A stretch of 49,145 nucleotides of DNA from Opitutales bacterium (GTDB lineage Bacteria; Verrucomicrobiota; Verrucomicrobiia; Opitutales; T3Sed10-336). Position numbers and translations under genes: made by a program. The stretch's first letter is position 1. Each line of letters starts with the position of its first letter. Positions 1-10,056 of the stretch are shown in pieces. The notes below the pieces were generated by a model. That model had not been told where the DNA came from. It was given only the letters and a program-made list of their open reading frames with translations, and ran no database searches. The stretch lies in assembly GCA_022565335.1 (NCBI GenBank), contig JAIUMY010000012.1:1-49145 (forward strand), in the 5' to 3' direction.

Positions 1-55
1 AATCCACGGAATAGGCATCACCCTCAATAGTATGCCTCGCAGAGCGAGAGCAGGA
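1..55 (+). repeat. Partial copy (A) of three-hairpin palindromic repeat: 3' arm of hairpin H2 plus hairpin H3
   Basis: AATCCACGG at 1-9 matches the 3' arm of H2; CTCGC-AGA-GCGAG hairpin at 36-48; same order as copies at 121-205 (inverted) and 49101-49145. Confidence 0.75.
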
Positions 56-120
56 GAAGAGTCGCTCAAATGGTACTAGGTTTTTGGCTAATGAAAGCAC
101 CTCAAACCCACCCCTATCAG

Positions 121-205
121 GTCTCGCTCTGCGAGACATTTTGATTTTTGCTTGGGGATTACGTGGATTGCCACCACGCCTACCATCGGCCCGTCCCTCC
201 GGGAC
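121..205 (-). repeat. Copy (B) of three-hairpin palindromic repeat, inverted
   Basis: H3 GTCTCGC-TCT-GCGAGAC 121-137; H2 CGTGG...CCACG 162-178; H1 GTCCC-TCC-GGGAC 193-205. Confidence 0.8.
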
Positions 206-493
206 TTAGGTTTCTTTTCACCTCTCATGCGATGACTTGCCGGTATTCTCTCGCGAAAAGGGTTTCCTTTGCCGTTTCATACGATTTATCAGAGCAGAGC
301 CTATCGTCTTGCGCTTAAGTCTTTATTCAAAAACAACTTGAAATTTTCGATGGGGGGTTCCGGGAAACGTGGGATCAGGAGTTCTGAGACTGTCCCTTGA
401 AAACGGGAAGTTTCCCGATACGTTCGCACTCCTCAGTTGTGGAGTTTAGGTAAAAACGCCTGCTCCGCCGCAGGTGGTGGAGGAATCCTTAGC

Positions 494-1567
494 TCAGGAA
501 ATGTTTGGGTAGCTGCCGAGCCATTTGACGAGGGGGCAGATACGGCGCAGGTCTTGGAGGGCTTCCTGCACCTGCGGCTCATCGTGATGACCGATGAAGT
601 CGATGAAAAAGTAGTAGTCCCAGGGGCGTTTGCGACTGGGGCGGGATTCGATTTTGCAGAGATTCAGTTTGCGTGAACTGAAGGGGGCAATGGCTTTTTG
701 CAAGGCTCCGACTTCGTCGTTGATGGAGATGACGATGCTGGTCTTGGACTCGGTAGAGGTCGGGGCGGTGGGTTGTTTGCCGACGATGAGAAAGCGGGTG
801 ATATTGTCGGATTTATCCTGAATGCTTTCCCGCAAAACGGGAACCCCGTGCATCTCTCCGGCGAGAGTGCTGGCGATGGCCGCGCAGTCGGGTCGGTTTT
901 TGACCAGTTGCACGGCGTGGGCGGTACTGGCCGTGTCAACCAGGCGGGCTTGGGGCAAATTCGTTTGCAGCCAGTGGCGGCATTGTCCGATGGCCTGGTC
1001 CTTCGAATAAACCTCTTGGATTTTGCTCAAGTCGGTTTGTTCGGTGAGCAGCGCATGTTTGATTTCCAGGTACAGCTGGGAGACGATTTTCAAATCCGAA
1101 TCGACCAGCATATCAAGCGAGTGAAAAACCGCCCCTTCGGTGGAATTTTCTATGGGAATAACGCCGTAGTCGGCCTCGCCGCTTTCGACCAGATGAAAGA
1201 CATCGGCAATGGAGGGGAGGGCTTTGTAGTGAAGGGAAACGCCGAATTTTTTCAATGCGGCCTGGTGGGTAAAGGTCGCCTCGGGCCCGAGAAAGGCAAT
1301 AACGGTTTCCTTTTCCAGGGCGATGGCGGCGGACATGATTTCCCGATAGATCGCGCGGAGGGCCGCGTTGGGAAGCTTTCCCTGATTGTGCTGACAAACT
1401 TTGCGGAAAACCTCTTCCTCCCGTTCGGGCACATAGATGGGAGCGCCCTGGCGTTTTTTGATCTCGCCAATGGCGGCCGCCGATTCGAGGCGTTGGTTGA
1501 AAAGTTGTACCAACTGCTCATCAAGGGCATCGATTTTCTCGCGGTGGGGGGTGAGTTCGTCGGACAT
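494..1567 (-). CDS. pheA: Bifunctional chorismate mutase/prephenate dehydratase
   Basis: N-terminal chorismate mutase helix (REKIDALDEQLVQLFNQRLE), prephenate dehydratase (AFLGPEATFTHQAA; GVIPIENSTEGAV) and C-terminal ACT-like ESRPSRKRPWDYYFFIDF. Confidence 0.95.
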   Translation of the reverse strand: MSDELTPHREKIDALDEQLVQLFNQRLESAAAIGEIKKRQGAPIYVPEREEEVFRKVCQHNQGKLPNAALRAIYREIMSAAIALEKETVIAFLGPEATFTHQAALKKFGVSLHYKALPSIADVFHLVESGEADYGVIPIENSTEGAVFHSLDMLVDSDLKIVSQLYLEIKHALLTEQTDLSKIQEVYSKDQAIGQCRHWLQTNLPQARLVDTASTAHAVQLVKNRPDCAAIASTLAGEMHGVPVLRESIQDKSDNITRFLIVGKQPTAPTSTESKTSIVISINDEVGALQKAIAPFSSRKLNLCKIESRPSRKRPWDYYFFIDFIGHHDEPQVQEALQDLRRICPLVKWLGSYPNIS

Positions 1568-1590
1568 TGCTTCAGAGTAAGTAAAAAAGG

Positions 1591-2343
1591 TTAGGCTTGG
1601 GAAGCGTTTTCCTCGGGCAAGCCCATGTCTTTATCCGACATATCGCTTTGTTTGGAGGCGCGGACAATCCATTCGTCCACTTGTCGGGGGGAGAGGACAT
1701 CGGAGGAGGGGAGTTCTTCCAGGCTCTGCAAGCCGATGAATTCGAGAAAGCGGTCGGTGGTGCCGTATTGTATCGGTCGACCGGGAAGGTCGGCACGGCC
1801 TTTGATCAAAATCAGGTCTCTCTCGAGCAGCCTTTGCACCGCTCCATCCACCGAGACTCCCCGAATGGCTTCGATCTCGGCTTTAGTGGCCGGCTGGCGG
1901 TAGGCGATGACCGCCAGGGTTTCCAGGGCGGCCTGGCTCAGTTTGATCTCCCTCGGTTCATTGCGGAGGAGTTTGACCCACAGGCTGTGTTCCGGGCGGA
2001 TGACCATGCGGTAACCATCATGGGTCTTTTGAATATCATAGACGGATTCCTCCTCGCGGAGGGATTCCCGCAAGTTTTCCACCGCTTCCCGGATGTTGGT
2101 GGAGGTGATCAAGGAGGGAACGTCCTCGGGCCATGGGTCGGCCGCTTCTTCGGCCGCTTCCTCAATCGGTTCCGAACCTTCGGCCTTTTCCTTTTCCCGA
2201 CGTTCCTGTTCTTTTTCCTTCTCCTCGTGGAAGCGCGTAAAAACCTTTTGGATCTCCTTCACCGAAAGGGCATCGGAAGAGGAGAAGAGCAGGGCCTTAA
2301 TCACCGTTGGCAGATGGAAACTCATGCAAAAGGTCTTGCGCAC
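1591..2343 (-). CDS. scpB: Segregation and condensation protein B, with charged insertion in the N-terminal half
   Basis: LSQAALETLAVIAYRQPATKAEIEAIRGVSVDGAVQRLLERDLI...GRPIQYGTTDRFLEFIGL is a typical ScpB winged-helix signature. Confidence 0.92.
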   Translation of the reverse strand: MRKTFCMSFHLPTVIKALLFSSSDALSVKEIQKVFTRFHEEKEKEQERREKEKAEGSEPIEEAAEEAADPWPEDVPSLITSTNIREAVENLRESLREEESVYDIQKTHDGYRMVIRPEHSLWVKLLRNEPREIKLSQAALETLAVIAYRQPATKAEIEAIRGVSVDGAVQRLLERDLILIKGRADLPGRPIQYGTTDRFLEFIGLQSLEELPSSDVLSPRQVDEWIVRASKQSDMSDKDMGLPEENASQA

Positions 2344-2420
2344 GGCGACCTTATTGTCAATAAATTGGCGTTATCCTATGGAAACAAGGGCTCCAGGTAG
2401 CCCGTAACCCCTTTTGTCCT

Positions 2421-4112
2421 ATGAGTAACGCTGATAAAAAACGCCAATATTCCTCCCAAGTGGTGGATGGACCGGATCGCACCCCCAATCGCTCGATGTT
2501 GCGCGCGGTGGGTTTTACGGATGAGGACTTCCAGAAGCCGGTAGTTGGCGTAGCTTCCACCTGGAGCATGTTGACGCCCTGCAATATGCACATCGATGAG
2601 CTGGCCCGGCAATCCGCCCGGGGGACTGATGAAAACGGGGGCAAGGCGGTCATTTTCGGGACTATTACGGTCTCTGACGGCATCTCCATGGGAACCTTGG
2701 GCATGCGGTATTCGCTGGTTTCCCGCGAAGTTATCGCGGACTCCGTGGAAACGGTGGCGGGGGCTGAGGGCTTTGACGGCGTGGTGGCGATCGGCGGGTG
2801 TGACAAGAACATGCCCGGATGCTTGATTGCCATGGCCCGCTTGAACCGGCCTTCGGTTTTTGTTTATGGAGGTACCATTGTTCCCGGTATTCACAAGGAG
2901 AAACCGGTCGATATTGTTTCGGTTTTCGAGGCTGTGGGCGCGCATGCCAACAAGAAAATGGACGATCAGGAGCTCAAGGCGATTGAGTCCTGTGCCATCC
3001 CCGGGGCCGGCTCCTGCGGTGGAATGTACACGGCGAATACGATGGCTTCGGCCATTGAGGCAATGGGTATGTCGCTGCCCAACAGTTCGGCGCAGCTGGC
3101 AATTTCCAAAGAGAAAGTCCAGGATTGCGTGAATGCGGGGCAGGCGGTGATGGAGCTGATTGAAAAAGGGATTTGCCCCCGCGATATTATGACCCGGAAA
3201 GCGTTTGAGAACGCGATTACGGTCGTTATTGCCCTCGGGGGTTCGACCAATGCGGTGATGCATTTGATTGCCATGGCCCATGCCGCAGAGGTTGAATTGA
3301 CCTTGGAAGATTTTACCCGGATTGGGAAAAAGGTACCGGTTTTGGCTGATTTAAAGCCTTCCGGAAAATACAACATGGCGCATTTTACAAGGATCGGGGG
3401 CTTGCCGCCGTTGTTGCGGATACTTCTCGACGCAGGTCTTTTGCACGGAGATTGTTTGACCGTTACCGGCAAAACCGTGGCCGAGAATTTGGAGGGAATA
3501 GAACCCTACACGGAAGATCAGGATGTCGTTTATCCGATTGATCGACCGATCAAAAAGGACAGCCATCTGAGAATTCTTTACGGTAATTTGGCCCCGGAGG
3601 GTGGGGTCGCCAAGATATCCGGTAAGGAAGGTCTGCGCTTTGAAGGGGAAGCCATTGTTTTTGAGGCCGAGGAAGAAGCCATGAAGGCGATTCTCGAAGG
3701 GCGGGTGCAGAAAGGGCACGTGATTGTCATTCGCAATGAAGGTCCCAAGGGCGGTCCTGGTATGCGGGAGATGCTTTCCCCCACCTCGGCGGTTATGGGC
3801 AAAGGGTTGGGCAAGGACGTTGCGCTTATTACCGATGGTCGTTTTTCCGGAGGAAGTCACGGTTTTGTCGTCGGACACATCACCCCCGAGGGTGTGGTAG
3901 GGGGTCCGATCGGTTTGCTCAAGGATGGGGACAAAATTGAGATCGATGCCGATAAAAACGAGATCAATGCTCTTCTTAGCGACGAGGAGTGGGAGGCTCG
4001 CCGTAAGGCATGGACACCCCCTGCGCCGAAGGAACGCCGGGGAGTTCTTGCCAAGTACGCCCAACAGGTCAGTTCTGCTTCCAAGGGGGCGGTGACTGAC
4101 GGACATTTGTAA
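2421..4112 (+). CDS. ilvD: Dihydroxy-acid dehydratase
   Basis: GGCDKNMPGCLIAMARLNRPS, GAGSCGGMYTANTMASAIEAMG, TDGRFSGGSHGFVVGHITPE motifs. Confidence 0.97.
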   Translation: MSNADKKRQYSSQVVDGPDRTPNRSMLRAVGFTDEDFQKPVVGVASTWSMLTPCNMHIDELARQSARGTDENGGKAVIFGTITVSDGISMGTLGMRYSLVSREVIADSVETVAGAEGFDGVVAIGGCDKNMPGCLIAMARLNRPSVFVYGGTIVPGIHKEKPVDIVSVFEAVGAHANKKMDDQELKAIESCAIPGAGSCGGMYTANTMASAIEAMGMSLPNSSAQLAISKEKVQDCVNAGQAVMELIEKGICPRDIMTRKAFENAITVVIALGGSTNAVMHLIAMAHAAEVELTLEDFTRIGKKVPVLADLKPSGKYNMAHFTRIGGLPPLLRILLDAGLLHGDCLTVTGKTVAENLEGIEPYTEDQDVVYPIDRPIKKDSHLRILYGNLAPEGGVAKISGKEGLRFEGEAIVFEAEEEAMKAILEGRVQKGHVIVIRNEGPKGGPGMREMLSPTSAVMGKGLGKDVALITDGRFSGGSHGFVVGHITPEGVVGGPIGLLKDGDKIEIDADKNEINALLSDEEWEARRKAWTPPAPKERRGVLAKYAQQVSSASKGAVTDGHL

Positions 4113-4175
4113 GGACCCCGTTCGTCTCCTTCCTCATCAAAGTCCTCCACCAAAACCATCAGAAAAGAATCCATT

Positions 4176-5759
4176 ATGTCAGAAAACTGGGAAAACTTCC
4201 GCAAAACTCTTTATCGTAATGAGCCCACAGGCTTCGCCCTCGATGTCAGTCGTATGGGCTTGCCGGACAATTATCTGAAATCCCGGGAAAAGGCTTGGCG
4301 TAAGGCTTTTCGGGATATGGAGGCCTTGGAAGAGGGCGCGATCGCCAATCCGGATGAAGAGCGTATGGTAGGCCATTATTGGCTTCGTAGCCCGGAACGG
4401 GCACCCAGCAAGGAAATCACCCAGGCAATTGATTCCACGCTGGAAGAGATGGAAGCGTTTGTGGCCAAGGTTCACCGCGCGGAATTGAGTGGAGAATCGG
4501 GACCTTTTACCAATCTGCTGGTCATCGGTATTGGCGGTTCCGCTCTGGGACCGCAATTTGTCAGCCAGGCCCTGGGCCGTGATGAAAAGGACAAGCTGAC
4601 CCCGTGGTTTTTTGACAATACCGATCCGGAGGGAATGGATCGGGTTTTGGGGCATTTGAACGGGCAATTGGGGAGAACGCTGGTTTTGGTCATCTCCAAA
4701 TCCGGCGGGACTCCGGAGACGCGCAATGGTATGCTGGAGGCCGCCCGGGCTTATGAGCGGGCCGGATTGGCTTTTGCTCCCCATGCGGTGGCAATCACCG
4801 GAGAAGACAGTGCTTTGCACCAACGGGCCAAGGCAGAAAAATGGCTGGCTACTTTTCCCATGTGGGACTGGGTCGGTGGAAGAACCTCCGAAACCGGACC
4901 GGTGGGGCTTTTGCCCGCAGCGCTGCAAGGTATTGATATTCGCCGATTTCTATCTGGAGCGGCATCGATGGACGAGCTTACCAGGGCGTCCGACCTTGCG
5001 AAGAATCCGGCCGCGCTTCTGGCGTTTTCCTGGTTGCACGCGACTAATGGCCAAGGCGAGAAGGATATGGTGATTTTGCCTTATAAAGACCGCTTGGAGC
5101 TCTTCTCGAAATACCTTCAGCAATTGGTGATGGAATCTCTGGGCAAGGAGAAGGACCTTGAAGGCAACGTCGTGCATCAGGGGATAGCGGTATACGGGAA
5201 TAAGGGTTCCACTGATCAACACGCCTACGTTCAACAGCTCCGTGAAGGGGTGCCGAATTTTTTTGCCGTTTTTGTCGAGGTTTTGCGTGATCGTAGGGGA
5301 CCTTCCATGGCGGTGGATGAGGAGGGAATGACCTCCGGTGACTATCTGCACGGCTTTTATCTTGGAACGCGGGAGGCTTTGACAGAAAATGGCCGTCCTT
5401 CCTTAACCATCACTTTGCCACAGGTTGACCCCGAGGGAGTAGGCTCACTAATTGCTCTATTTGAGCGGGCCGTGGGGTTTTATGCGAGTTTGGTGAACAT
5501 TAATGCCTACCACCAGCCCGGGGTGGAAGCGGGCAAAAAAGCGGCCTCCTCGATTCTGCGGCATAAAAGCGAAATCCGCTCTCTTTTGGTGAAAGAACAG
5601 AAAGCTTTGACGGTAGAGGAAATCAGCCAAAAACTCTCTCAAGTGGATGAGGAAACGGTTTACAAATTGCTTTGCCACTTGGCGGCCAATCGGGCCGTGA
5701 GTATGGAAAAATCTGACCATTGGTGGGAAAATAAGTATTATGGGAAAAATTCATCTTGA
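4176..5759 (+). CDS. pgi: Glucose-6-phosphate isomerase with C-terminal winged-helix-like extension
   Basis: [52 protein letters not shown]-terminus [31 protein letters not shown]. Confidence 0.93.
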   Translation: MSENWENFRKTLYRNEPTGFALDVSRMGLPDNYLKSREKAWRKAFRDMEALEEGAIANPDEERMVGHYWLRSPERAPSKEITQAIDSTLEEMEAFVAKVHRAELSGESGPFTNLLVIGIGGSALGPQFVSQALGRDEKDKLTPWFFDNTDPEGMDRVLGHLNGQLGRTLVLVISKSGGTPETRNGMLEAARAYERAGLAFAPHAVAITGEDSALHQRAKAEKWLATFPMWDWVGGRTSETGPVGLLPAALQGIDIRRFLSGAASMDELTRASDLAKNPAALLAFSWLHATNGQGEKDMVILPYKDRLELFSKYLQQLVMESLGKEKDLEGNVVHQGIAVYGNKGSTDQHAYVQQLREGVPNFFAVFVEVLRDRRGPSMAVDEEGMTSGDYLHGFYLGTREALTENGRPSLTITLPQVDPEGVGSLIALFERAVGFYASLVNINAYHQPGVEAGKKAASSILRHKSEIRSLLVKEQKALTVEEISQKLSQVDEETVYKLLCHLAANRAVSMEKSDHWWENKYYGKNSS

Positions 5760-5836
5760 AAAATGGTATTTTTTCCATTGTCATGTAGTCTTCCCCTGAA
5801 TAACTTTCATTATCCCAATACCTAAAACCAAACGAT

Positions 5837-6640
5837 ATGAACATTACCTCACTTATCTTACGTGTTCTGGCCATTGCCGGAGCCATTGCCGCCGTAGTCC
5901 TCTTTATGCAAATCAAAGATTTCCATGAAGAGATGGAAGGCGAAATTGCCACGACCCGTGGCCAAATTCAGGAGTCCGAAGAAAATCTTCGGGTAATGAC
6001 CGATGACCGGGACGCCGAGCGTGCTCGCGCTGATGGTTTGGAAAGTGATTTGGAAGACGCTCGGGCGGAAATCGATGTGCTGGAGAGAAATCTTGCCCAG
6101 ACGGAGCGCGATCTACAGGAAGCCCGCAGCGATTTGCGCGATGCCCGCAGAAATATTTCGCAACTTGAAGACGAAAGGGATGAATTGAATCAGCGTAATG
6201 CCGAACTCGATCGCCGCATCGCCCAGATGGAAGACGAGCACGAGCGGACACTGGTCAGTTTGCGTCAGCAAGTAGCTTCTTTAGAGGAAGAACTTGATGA
6301 AGCGGAAGCTGCGCAGGTTGACGATCGGGATGTTGCAGGCATGGATTGGGATGATTTTAATGGCGTCACCGATGAACGTGACGAACCCGAGCCTGTGGTT
6401 ACCGGTCCCATCAGTGGATTGGTTTCCGCCGTTGGGTCGGACTCCGCGTTTGTGGTCCTGAATCAAGGGTCCGAAGACGGGGTGCGGGAAAATATCAACT
6501 ATGCGGTTTTTCGTGGGGACCGGGCGATTGCCCGGGTTCGGGTCAGCGAAGCCAGGGAAAATCTGGCGATTGCCCAGGTACTGCCCGGCACCCTTGATCG
6601 TTCGATTCGTCAGGGGGATACCTTCAGGTCGATCGACTAA
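5837..6640 (+). CDS. Membrane-anchored coiled-coil envelope protein, uncharacterised
   Basis: N-terminal TM, long heptad/acidic coiled coil (~40-155), C-terminal beta-rich domain (GPISGLVSAVGSDSAFVVLNQGSEDGVRENINYAVFRGDRAIARVRV...). Confidence 0.8.
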   Translation: MNITSLILRVLAIAGAIAAVVLFMQIKDFHEEMEGEIATTRGQIQESEENLRVMTDDRDAERARADGLESDLEDARAEIDVLERNLAQTERDLQEARSDLRDARRNISQLEDERDELNQRNAELDRRIAQMEDEHERTLVSLRQQVASLEEELDEAEAAQVDDRDVAGMDWDDFNGVTDERDEPEPVVTGPISGLVSAVGSDSAFVVLNQGSEDGVRENINYAVFRGDRAIARVRVSEARENLAIAQVLPGTLDRSIRQGDTFRSID

Positions 6641-6652
6641 TCGTCTTCACCC

Positions 6653-6793
6653 ATGAAAAGACTCATTCTCATTGGACTCTTCCTGACCGGGCTGCTTTTC
6701 AGCGGTTGCAATGGTCACGACCCTGATGAGACCTCAGTTCCCTGGAGTCGACCGGCGTCATGGCAGGACGAAGCGCCGGTAATGGGATTCTGA
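6653..6793 (+). CDS. Small (46 aa) predicted lipoprotein
   Basis: ATG at 6653; MKRLILIGLFLTGLLFSGCNGHDPDETSVPWSRPASWQDEAPVMGF* with lipobox-like LFSGC; 12 bp after the previous stop and followed by a terminator. Too short for the supplied ORF track. Confidence 0.75.
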   Translation: MKRLILIGLFLTGLLFSGCNGHDPDETSVPWSRPASWQDEAPVMGF

Positions 6794-6803
6794 AAATCTT
6801 TTG

Positions 6804-6835
6804 GCCCGCTGGTACTATCCAGCGGGCTTTTTCTT
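6804..6835 (+). terminator. Rho-independent terminator after coiled-coil/lipoprotein pair
   Basis: GCCCGCTGG-TACTAT-CCAGCGGGC followed by TTTTTC. Confidence 0.85.
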
Positions 6836-6836
6836 T

Positions 6837-7538
6837 GTGGAAACTTCGGGAAAATTAATTCTTATTGGAACGCCGATTGGGAACCGGGCAGACTTCTCAG
6901 CCCGGGGAGCCGAAACTCTTCAATCGGTTGATGTTTTGCTGTGTGAAGACACCAGAATGTCCCGGCGTCTGACCGATCCTCTCCATATCGAAAAGCCCAT
7001 GATCCCTTTCCATGAGCACAACGAGAAGGCTCAGGCGCCGGTTTGGGCTGATGCCATTGCCTCTGGGAAAGTGGTGGCCCTGTTGAGTGATGCCGGTATG
7101 CCCGGTATCAGTGACCCCGGGTTTCGTCTCGTAAGAGAATGCCGCCGTCGGGATCTGCCGGTGGAGGTAGTTCCCGGACCAACCGCCTGTTTGTCCGCAT
7201 TAGCGATCAGCGGGTTGCCGACCGACAGTTTCTATTTCCGGGGTTTTCTGCCTCCCAAAAAGTCGGCCCGGCAAAAATTCTTTCAGGAATTCCGCTCCTT
7301 TGGATCGACCCTTTGTCTCTACGAATCCAATCACCGCATCGAAAAATTCATTCGCGAGGCTTGCGCTGAACTGGGACCCGAGCGGTGGATCTCGGTGGCC
7401 AAGGAAATTACCAAGATTTACGAGACCGTGTTAACCTTGAGACTGGGAGATATGGAAAAGCGGCTGGAAACCAGCGGCGCTTTATTCCGCAAAGGGGAGT
7501 TTGTCGTGATGATTGCCCCTGAGGGTTACGAGCTTTAG
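6837..7538 (+). CDS. rsmI: 16S rRNA (cytidine(1402)-2'-O)-methyltransferase
   Basis: KLILIGTPIGNRADFSARGAETL, LCEDTRMSRRL, LLSDAGMPGISDPGFRLVREC, VPGPTACLSALAISGLPTDSFYFRGFLP. GTG at 6837 preferred over the ORF-track start at 6801, which lies inside the terminator. Confidence 0.93.
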   Translation: METSGKLILIGTPIGNRADFSARGAETLQSVDVLLCEDTRMSRRLTDPLHIEKPMIPFHEHNEKAQAPVWADAIASGKVVALLSDAGMPGISDPGFRLVRECRRRDLPVEVVPGPTACLSALAISGLPTDSFYFRGFLPPKKSARQKFFQEFRSFGSTLCLYESNHRIEKFIREACAELGPERWISVAKEITKIYETVLTLRLGDMEKRLETSGALFRKGEFVVMIAPEGYEL

Positions 7539-7539
7539 G

Positions 7540-7565
7540 GAACCTTAGAGGTTCAATACTTTTTT
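7540..7565 (+). terminator. Probable terminator of rsmI, overlapping 3' end of the convergent receiver gene
   Basis: GAACCT-TAG-AGGTTC hairpin then AATACTTTTTT. Confidence 0.5.
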
Positions 7566-7922
7566 GATGCAATGATTGAGTTTATCGACCGTAACCGGCT
7601 TGGAGAGGAAAAGTTCGCCAGCGCTGGAGAAAGGCTCCTTGGTGCTTTCCGACGAAGAAACCATGGCGGTTAGATAAACAATCGGGGTGGATTTGAGTTT
7701 CGGATCATTTTTAATTTCGGCGGCCACGTCGCCGCCATCTTTTTCCGGCATCACAATATCGAGAAAGATGAGGTCGGGTTTAAATAATCTGGCGGAAGAG
7801 CATGCCTTGGGGCTTTGGTTTTCCACGCGAACGACATATCTTCCGGTTTCTTCCAGATTGAGCTTAACCATTCTGGTAAATGCGGGTTCATCGTCGACAA
7901 GGAGAATTTTTAATTTTTCCAT
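7545..7922 (-). CDS. Single-domain response regulator receiver
   Basis: KILLVDDEPAF..., PDLIFLDIVMPEKDG, PIVYLTA, LSKPVT. Confidence 0.9.
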   Translation of the reverse strand: MEKLKILLVDDEPAFTRMVKLNLEETGRYVVRVENQSPKACSSARLFKPDLIFLDIVMPEKDGGDVAAEIKNDPKLKSTPIVYLTAMVSSSESTKEPFSSAGELFLSKPVTVDKLNHCIKKVLNL

Positions 7923-7934
7923 GGGGTTCAGGGG

Positions 7935-10004
7935 TTATTTCTCAGGGGTTGCTGCCCGAAAGGAAATGCTGGCTTGAACGCCGCCTTCGGGGCGATTTAC
8001 GATAGTAAAGACGGCGTGGTGAAGATCAAGAATACTCCGGCATACGCTCAATCCCAAGCCAGTGCCTTGGCCGGTTGGTTGGGAAGTGAAAAAAGGCTCA
8101 CATACTTTGGCAATCTTCTCTTCGGGAATGCCTATCCCGGTATCTTCAAATTGGATGGTGACCAACTCGTCCCCCACGCGAAAGGACCCGGGGCGTTCGG
8201 AGGCAACATTTGAGCCGATGCCCGTCAAACGATGGCGGAAACTTTTGATTCGTAACATTCCCCCATCAGGCATGGCATTCATGGCATTTATTATAATATT
8301 CACAAATACTTGATCAATCTTATTCGGATCGACTTTGACCAGGGGAAGGTCTGAAGCTAGGGATTTATTGATTTTAATATTAGCCTTGCGGAGGGTGTGG
8401 CGAAGAAGCAAAAGGGATTTTTCGAGGATATGGTTCAGGTTATTAGGTTCGAGATCCAGATCCTTAGGGGAGGCAAAATCCAACATTTCGAGGATCACCT
8501 GATTGGCTTTTTCAATGGCTTCAGCCATGTCCGCGTAAACTTCCTGAAGTTGTTTCTTCTCTGGTAATTTCGTCTTTAAAAACTCCATGCCCATAGAAAG
8601 GATTCCCAGAGGGTTTTTGACTTCGTGCGCGACACCGGCGGCCACCCGCCCGAGAGATTTGAGCTTTTCTGATTCGATCAATTGCATTTGCATTGACCGC
8701 AAATTGTCGAGGGCGTTTCGGAGCTTTTGTTCTTTTTCCTCTAGAGCGCTTTTGGCTTCCAATAATTTCTGTTCGGCATGTTTACGGTCGGTGATGTCAC
8801 GGCTGATTCCGACAAGCCCCCGGATGGTCTTACCTTTTCCCCGAAAAGGAACTTTGCTGGTAAGGCTCCAAACCTCCCGGCCCTTGTTGTCGATAACCTT
8901 CTCCTCCACATTGATAAGCGGAGTCCCCTTGCGAAGGAGGGTTAAATCGTCTTCATGGAACTTTTCGGCAATCTTCTCGGGAAACAAATCCTTGGCCGTT
9001 TTCCCTTTGAGATCCTCCTCGTGGCCGAGGTTATTGGCTTTCAAATGAGCGGGGTTGCTCATTAGGTAGTGTCCTTTTTCATCTTTTACGAAAATCTTAT
9101 CCGGCAACGTATGGATAATGGCTTTGAGAAGATTGTGCTCTCTTTCCAGCTTTTCCTCCATTTGCACAATGTGGGTAATATCACGGGAGATGCCCATGGT
9201 GCCAATGACTTTCCGGTCCGTATTGAAGATGGGCATTTTGGTGGTATTGACCCATCCGACCCGACCATCCGGGTAGGTTTCCTTTTCTATGGTGGCGAGA
9301 AGGGGTTTTCCGGTTCGCAGGATTTTTTTTTCATCCTCGAAAGCGGGCTTGGCATGTTCCTTCGTGAAGAAGTCAAAATCGGTTTTACCCACCGCTTGGC
9401 TGGGGTCTTCCAAGCCAAAAGCCTTGGCCAAGGCGGTATTGATGCGGACAAAACGGCTCCGGGCATCCTTAAAATAAATCCTATCCGGAATATTGTCGGC
9501 CAGGAGATGGAAAAGGCCGATTTCCTGATTGAAATAGTTGTGCCGGTATTGGCGGGATTGGAGAAGATGAATCGTCTTTTGGAGGCTCTCCAAGGAGGAA
9601 AACGGATATTCCATCCAGTCCTCGACGCCGCTGGTAGAGGGTTGGAAAATTCGCTTGGGAGGTTTACGGCCCCCGATGAAAAGTATAGGCACTTCTGAAA
9701 ATCGACTTCGTAGTTTTTGTAATACTTTTTTTCTGAATTCCCGTGGCAGCGGAACGAGTAGAAGGGCGCAGGTAGGGGCTTTGCGGGGGAAAAGAGGCAG
9801 GTCGCCAGAGGAAGAGTCCGGCTGGGGTTTGAGGAAGCGAAGGCGACATTTCGGAAAGGCTTCCCGCAGGGACTCTTTGATTCTTGCCTTCTCAGTATCA
9901 TCCCGGCTTACCACCAGGAAGAAGGATTCTGCGGAAACAAAAGTATACCCGGTTAGAAGTTGTCCGGATAGTGAGGGGGTAGCGGTATGGGGAAACTCTT
10001 CCAT
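7935..10004 (-). CDS. PAS-PAS sensor histidine kinase with receiver-like N-terminal segment
   Basis: Two PAS segments ([36 protein letters not shown]), H-box [18 protein letters not shown] boxes [34 protein letters not shown]. Confidence 0.93.
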   Translation of the reverse strand: MEEFPHTATPSLSGQLLTGYTFVSAESFFLVVSRDDTEKARIKESLREAFPKCRLRFLKPQPDSSSGDLPLFPRKAPTCALLLVPLPREFRKKVLQKLRSRFSEVPILFIGGRKPPKRIFQPSTSGVEDWMEYPFSSLESLQKTIHLLQSRQYRHNYFNQEIGLFHLLADNIPDRIYFKDARSRFVRINTALAKAFGLEDPSQAVGKTDFDFFTKEHAKPAFEDEKKILRTGKPLLATIEKETYPDGRVGWVNTTKMPIFNTDRKVIGTMGISRDITHIVQMEEKLEREHNLLKAIIHTLPDKIFVKDEKGHYLMSNPAHLKANNLGHEEDLKGKTAKDLFPEKIAEKFHEDDLTLLRKGTPLINVEEKVIDNKGREVWSLTSKVPFRGKGKTIRGLVGISRDITDRKHAEQKLLEAKSALEEKEQKLRNALDNLRSMQMQLIESEKLKSLGRVAAGVAHEVKNPLGILSMGMEFLKTKLPEKKQLQEVYADMAEAIEKANQVILEMLDFASPKDLDLEPNNLNHILEKSLLLLRHTLRKANIKINKSLASDLPLVKVDPNKIDQVFVNIIINAMNAMPDGGMLRIKSFRHRLTGIGSNVASERPGSFRVGDELVTIQFEDTGIGIPEEKIAKVCEPFFTSQPTGQGTGLGLSVCRSILDLHHAVFTIVNRPEGGVQASISFRAATPEK

Positions 10005-10056
10005 TTTGCGAATGCGGGAGCATTTCTGTTATAAGAAAATAAAATATCTTTGGCAA

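Noticed and set aside
698-1594. 298-aa plus-strand ORF over pheA
   Set aside because: Antisense shadow.
2376-3281. 301-aa minus-strand ORF over ilvD
   Set aside because: Antisense shadow of ilvD.
9655-10056. N-terminal extension of the ATP-grasp ORF
   Set aside because: Lies antisense to the histidine kinase; conserved protein begins near 10057/10087.
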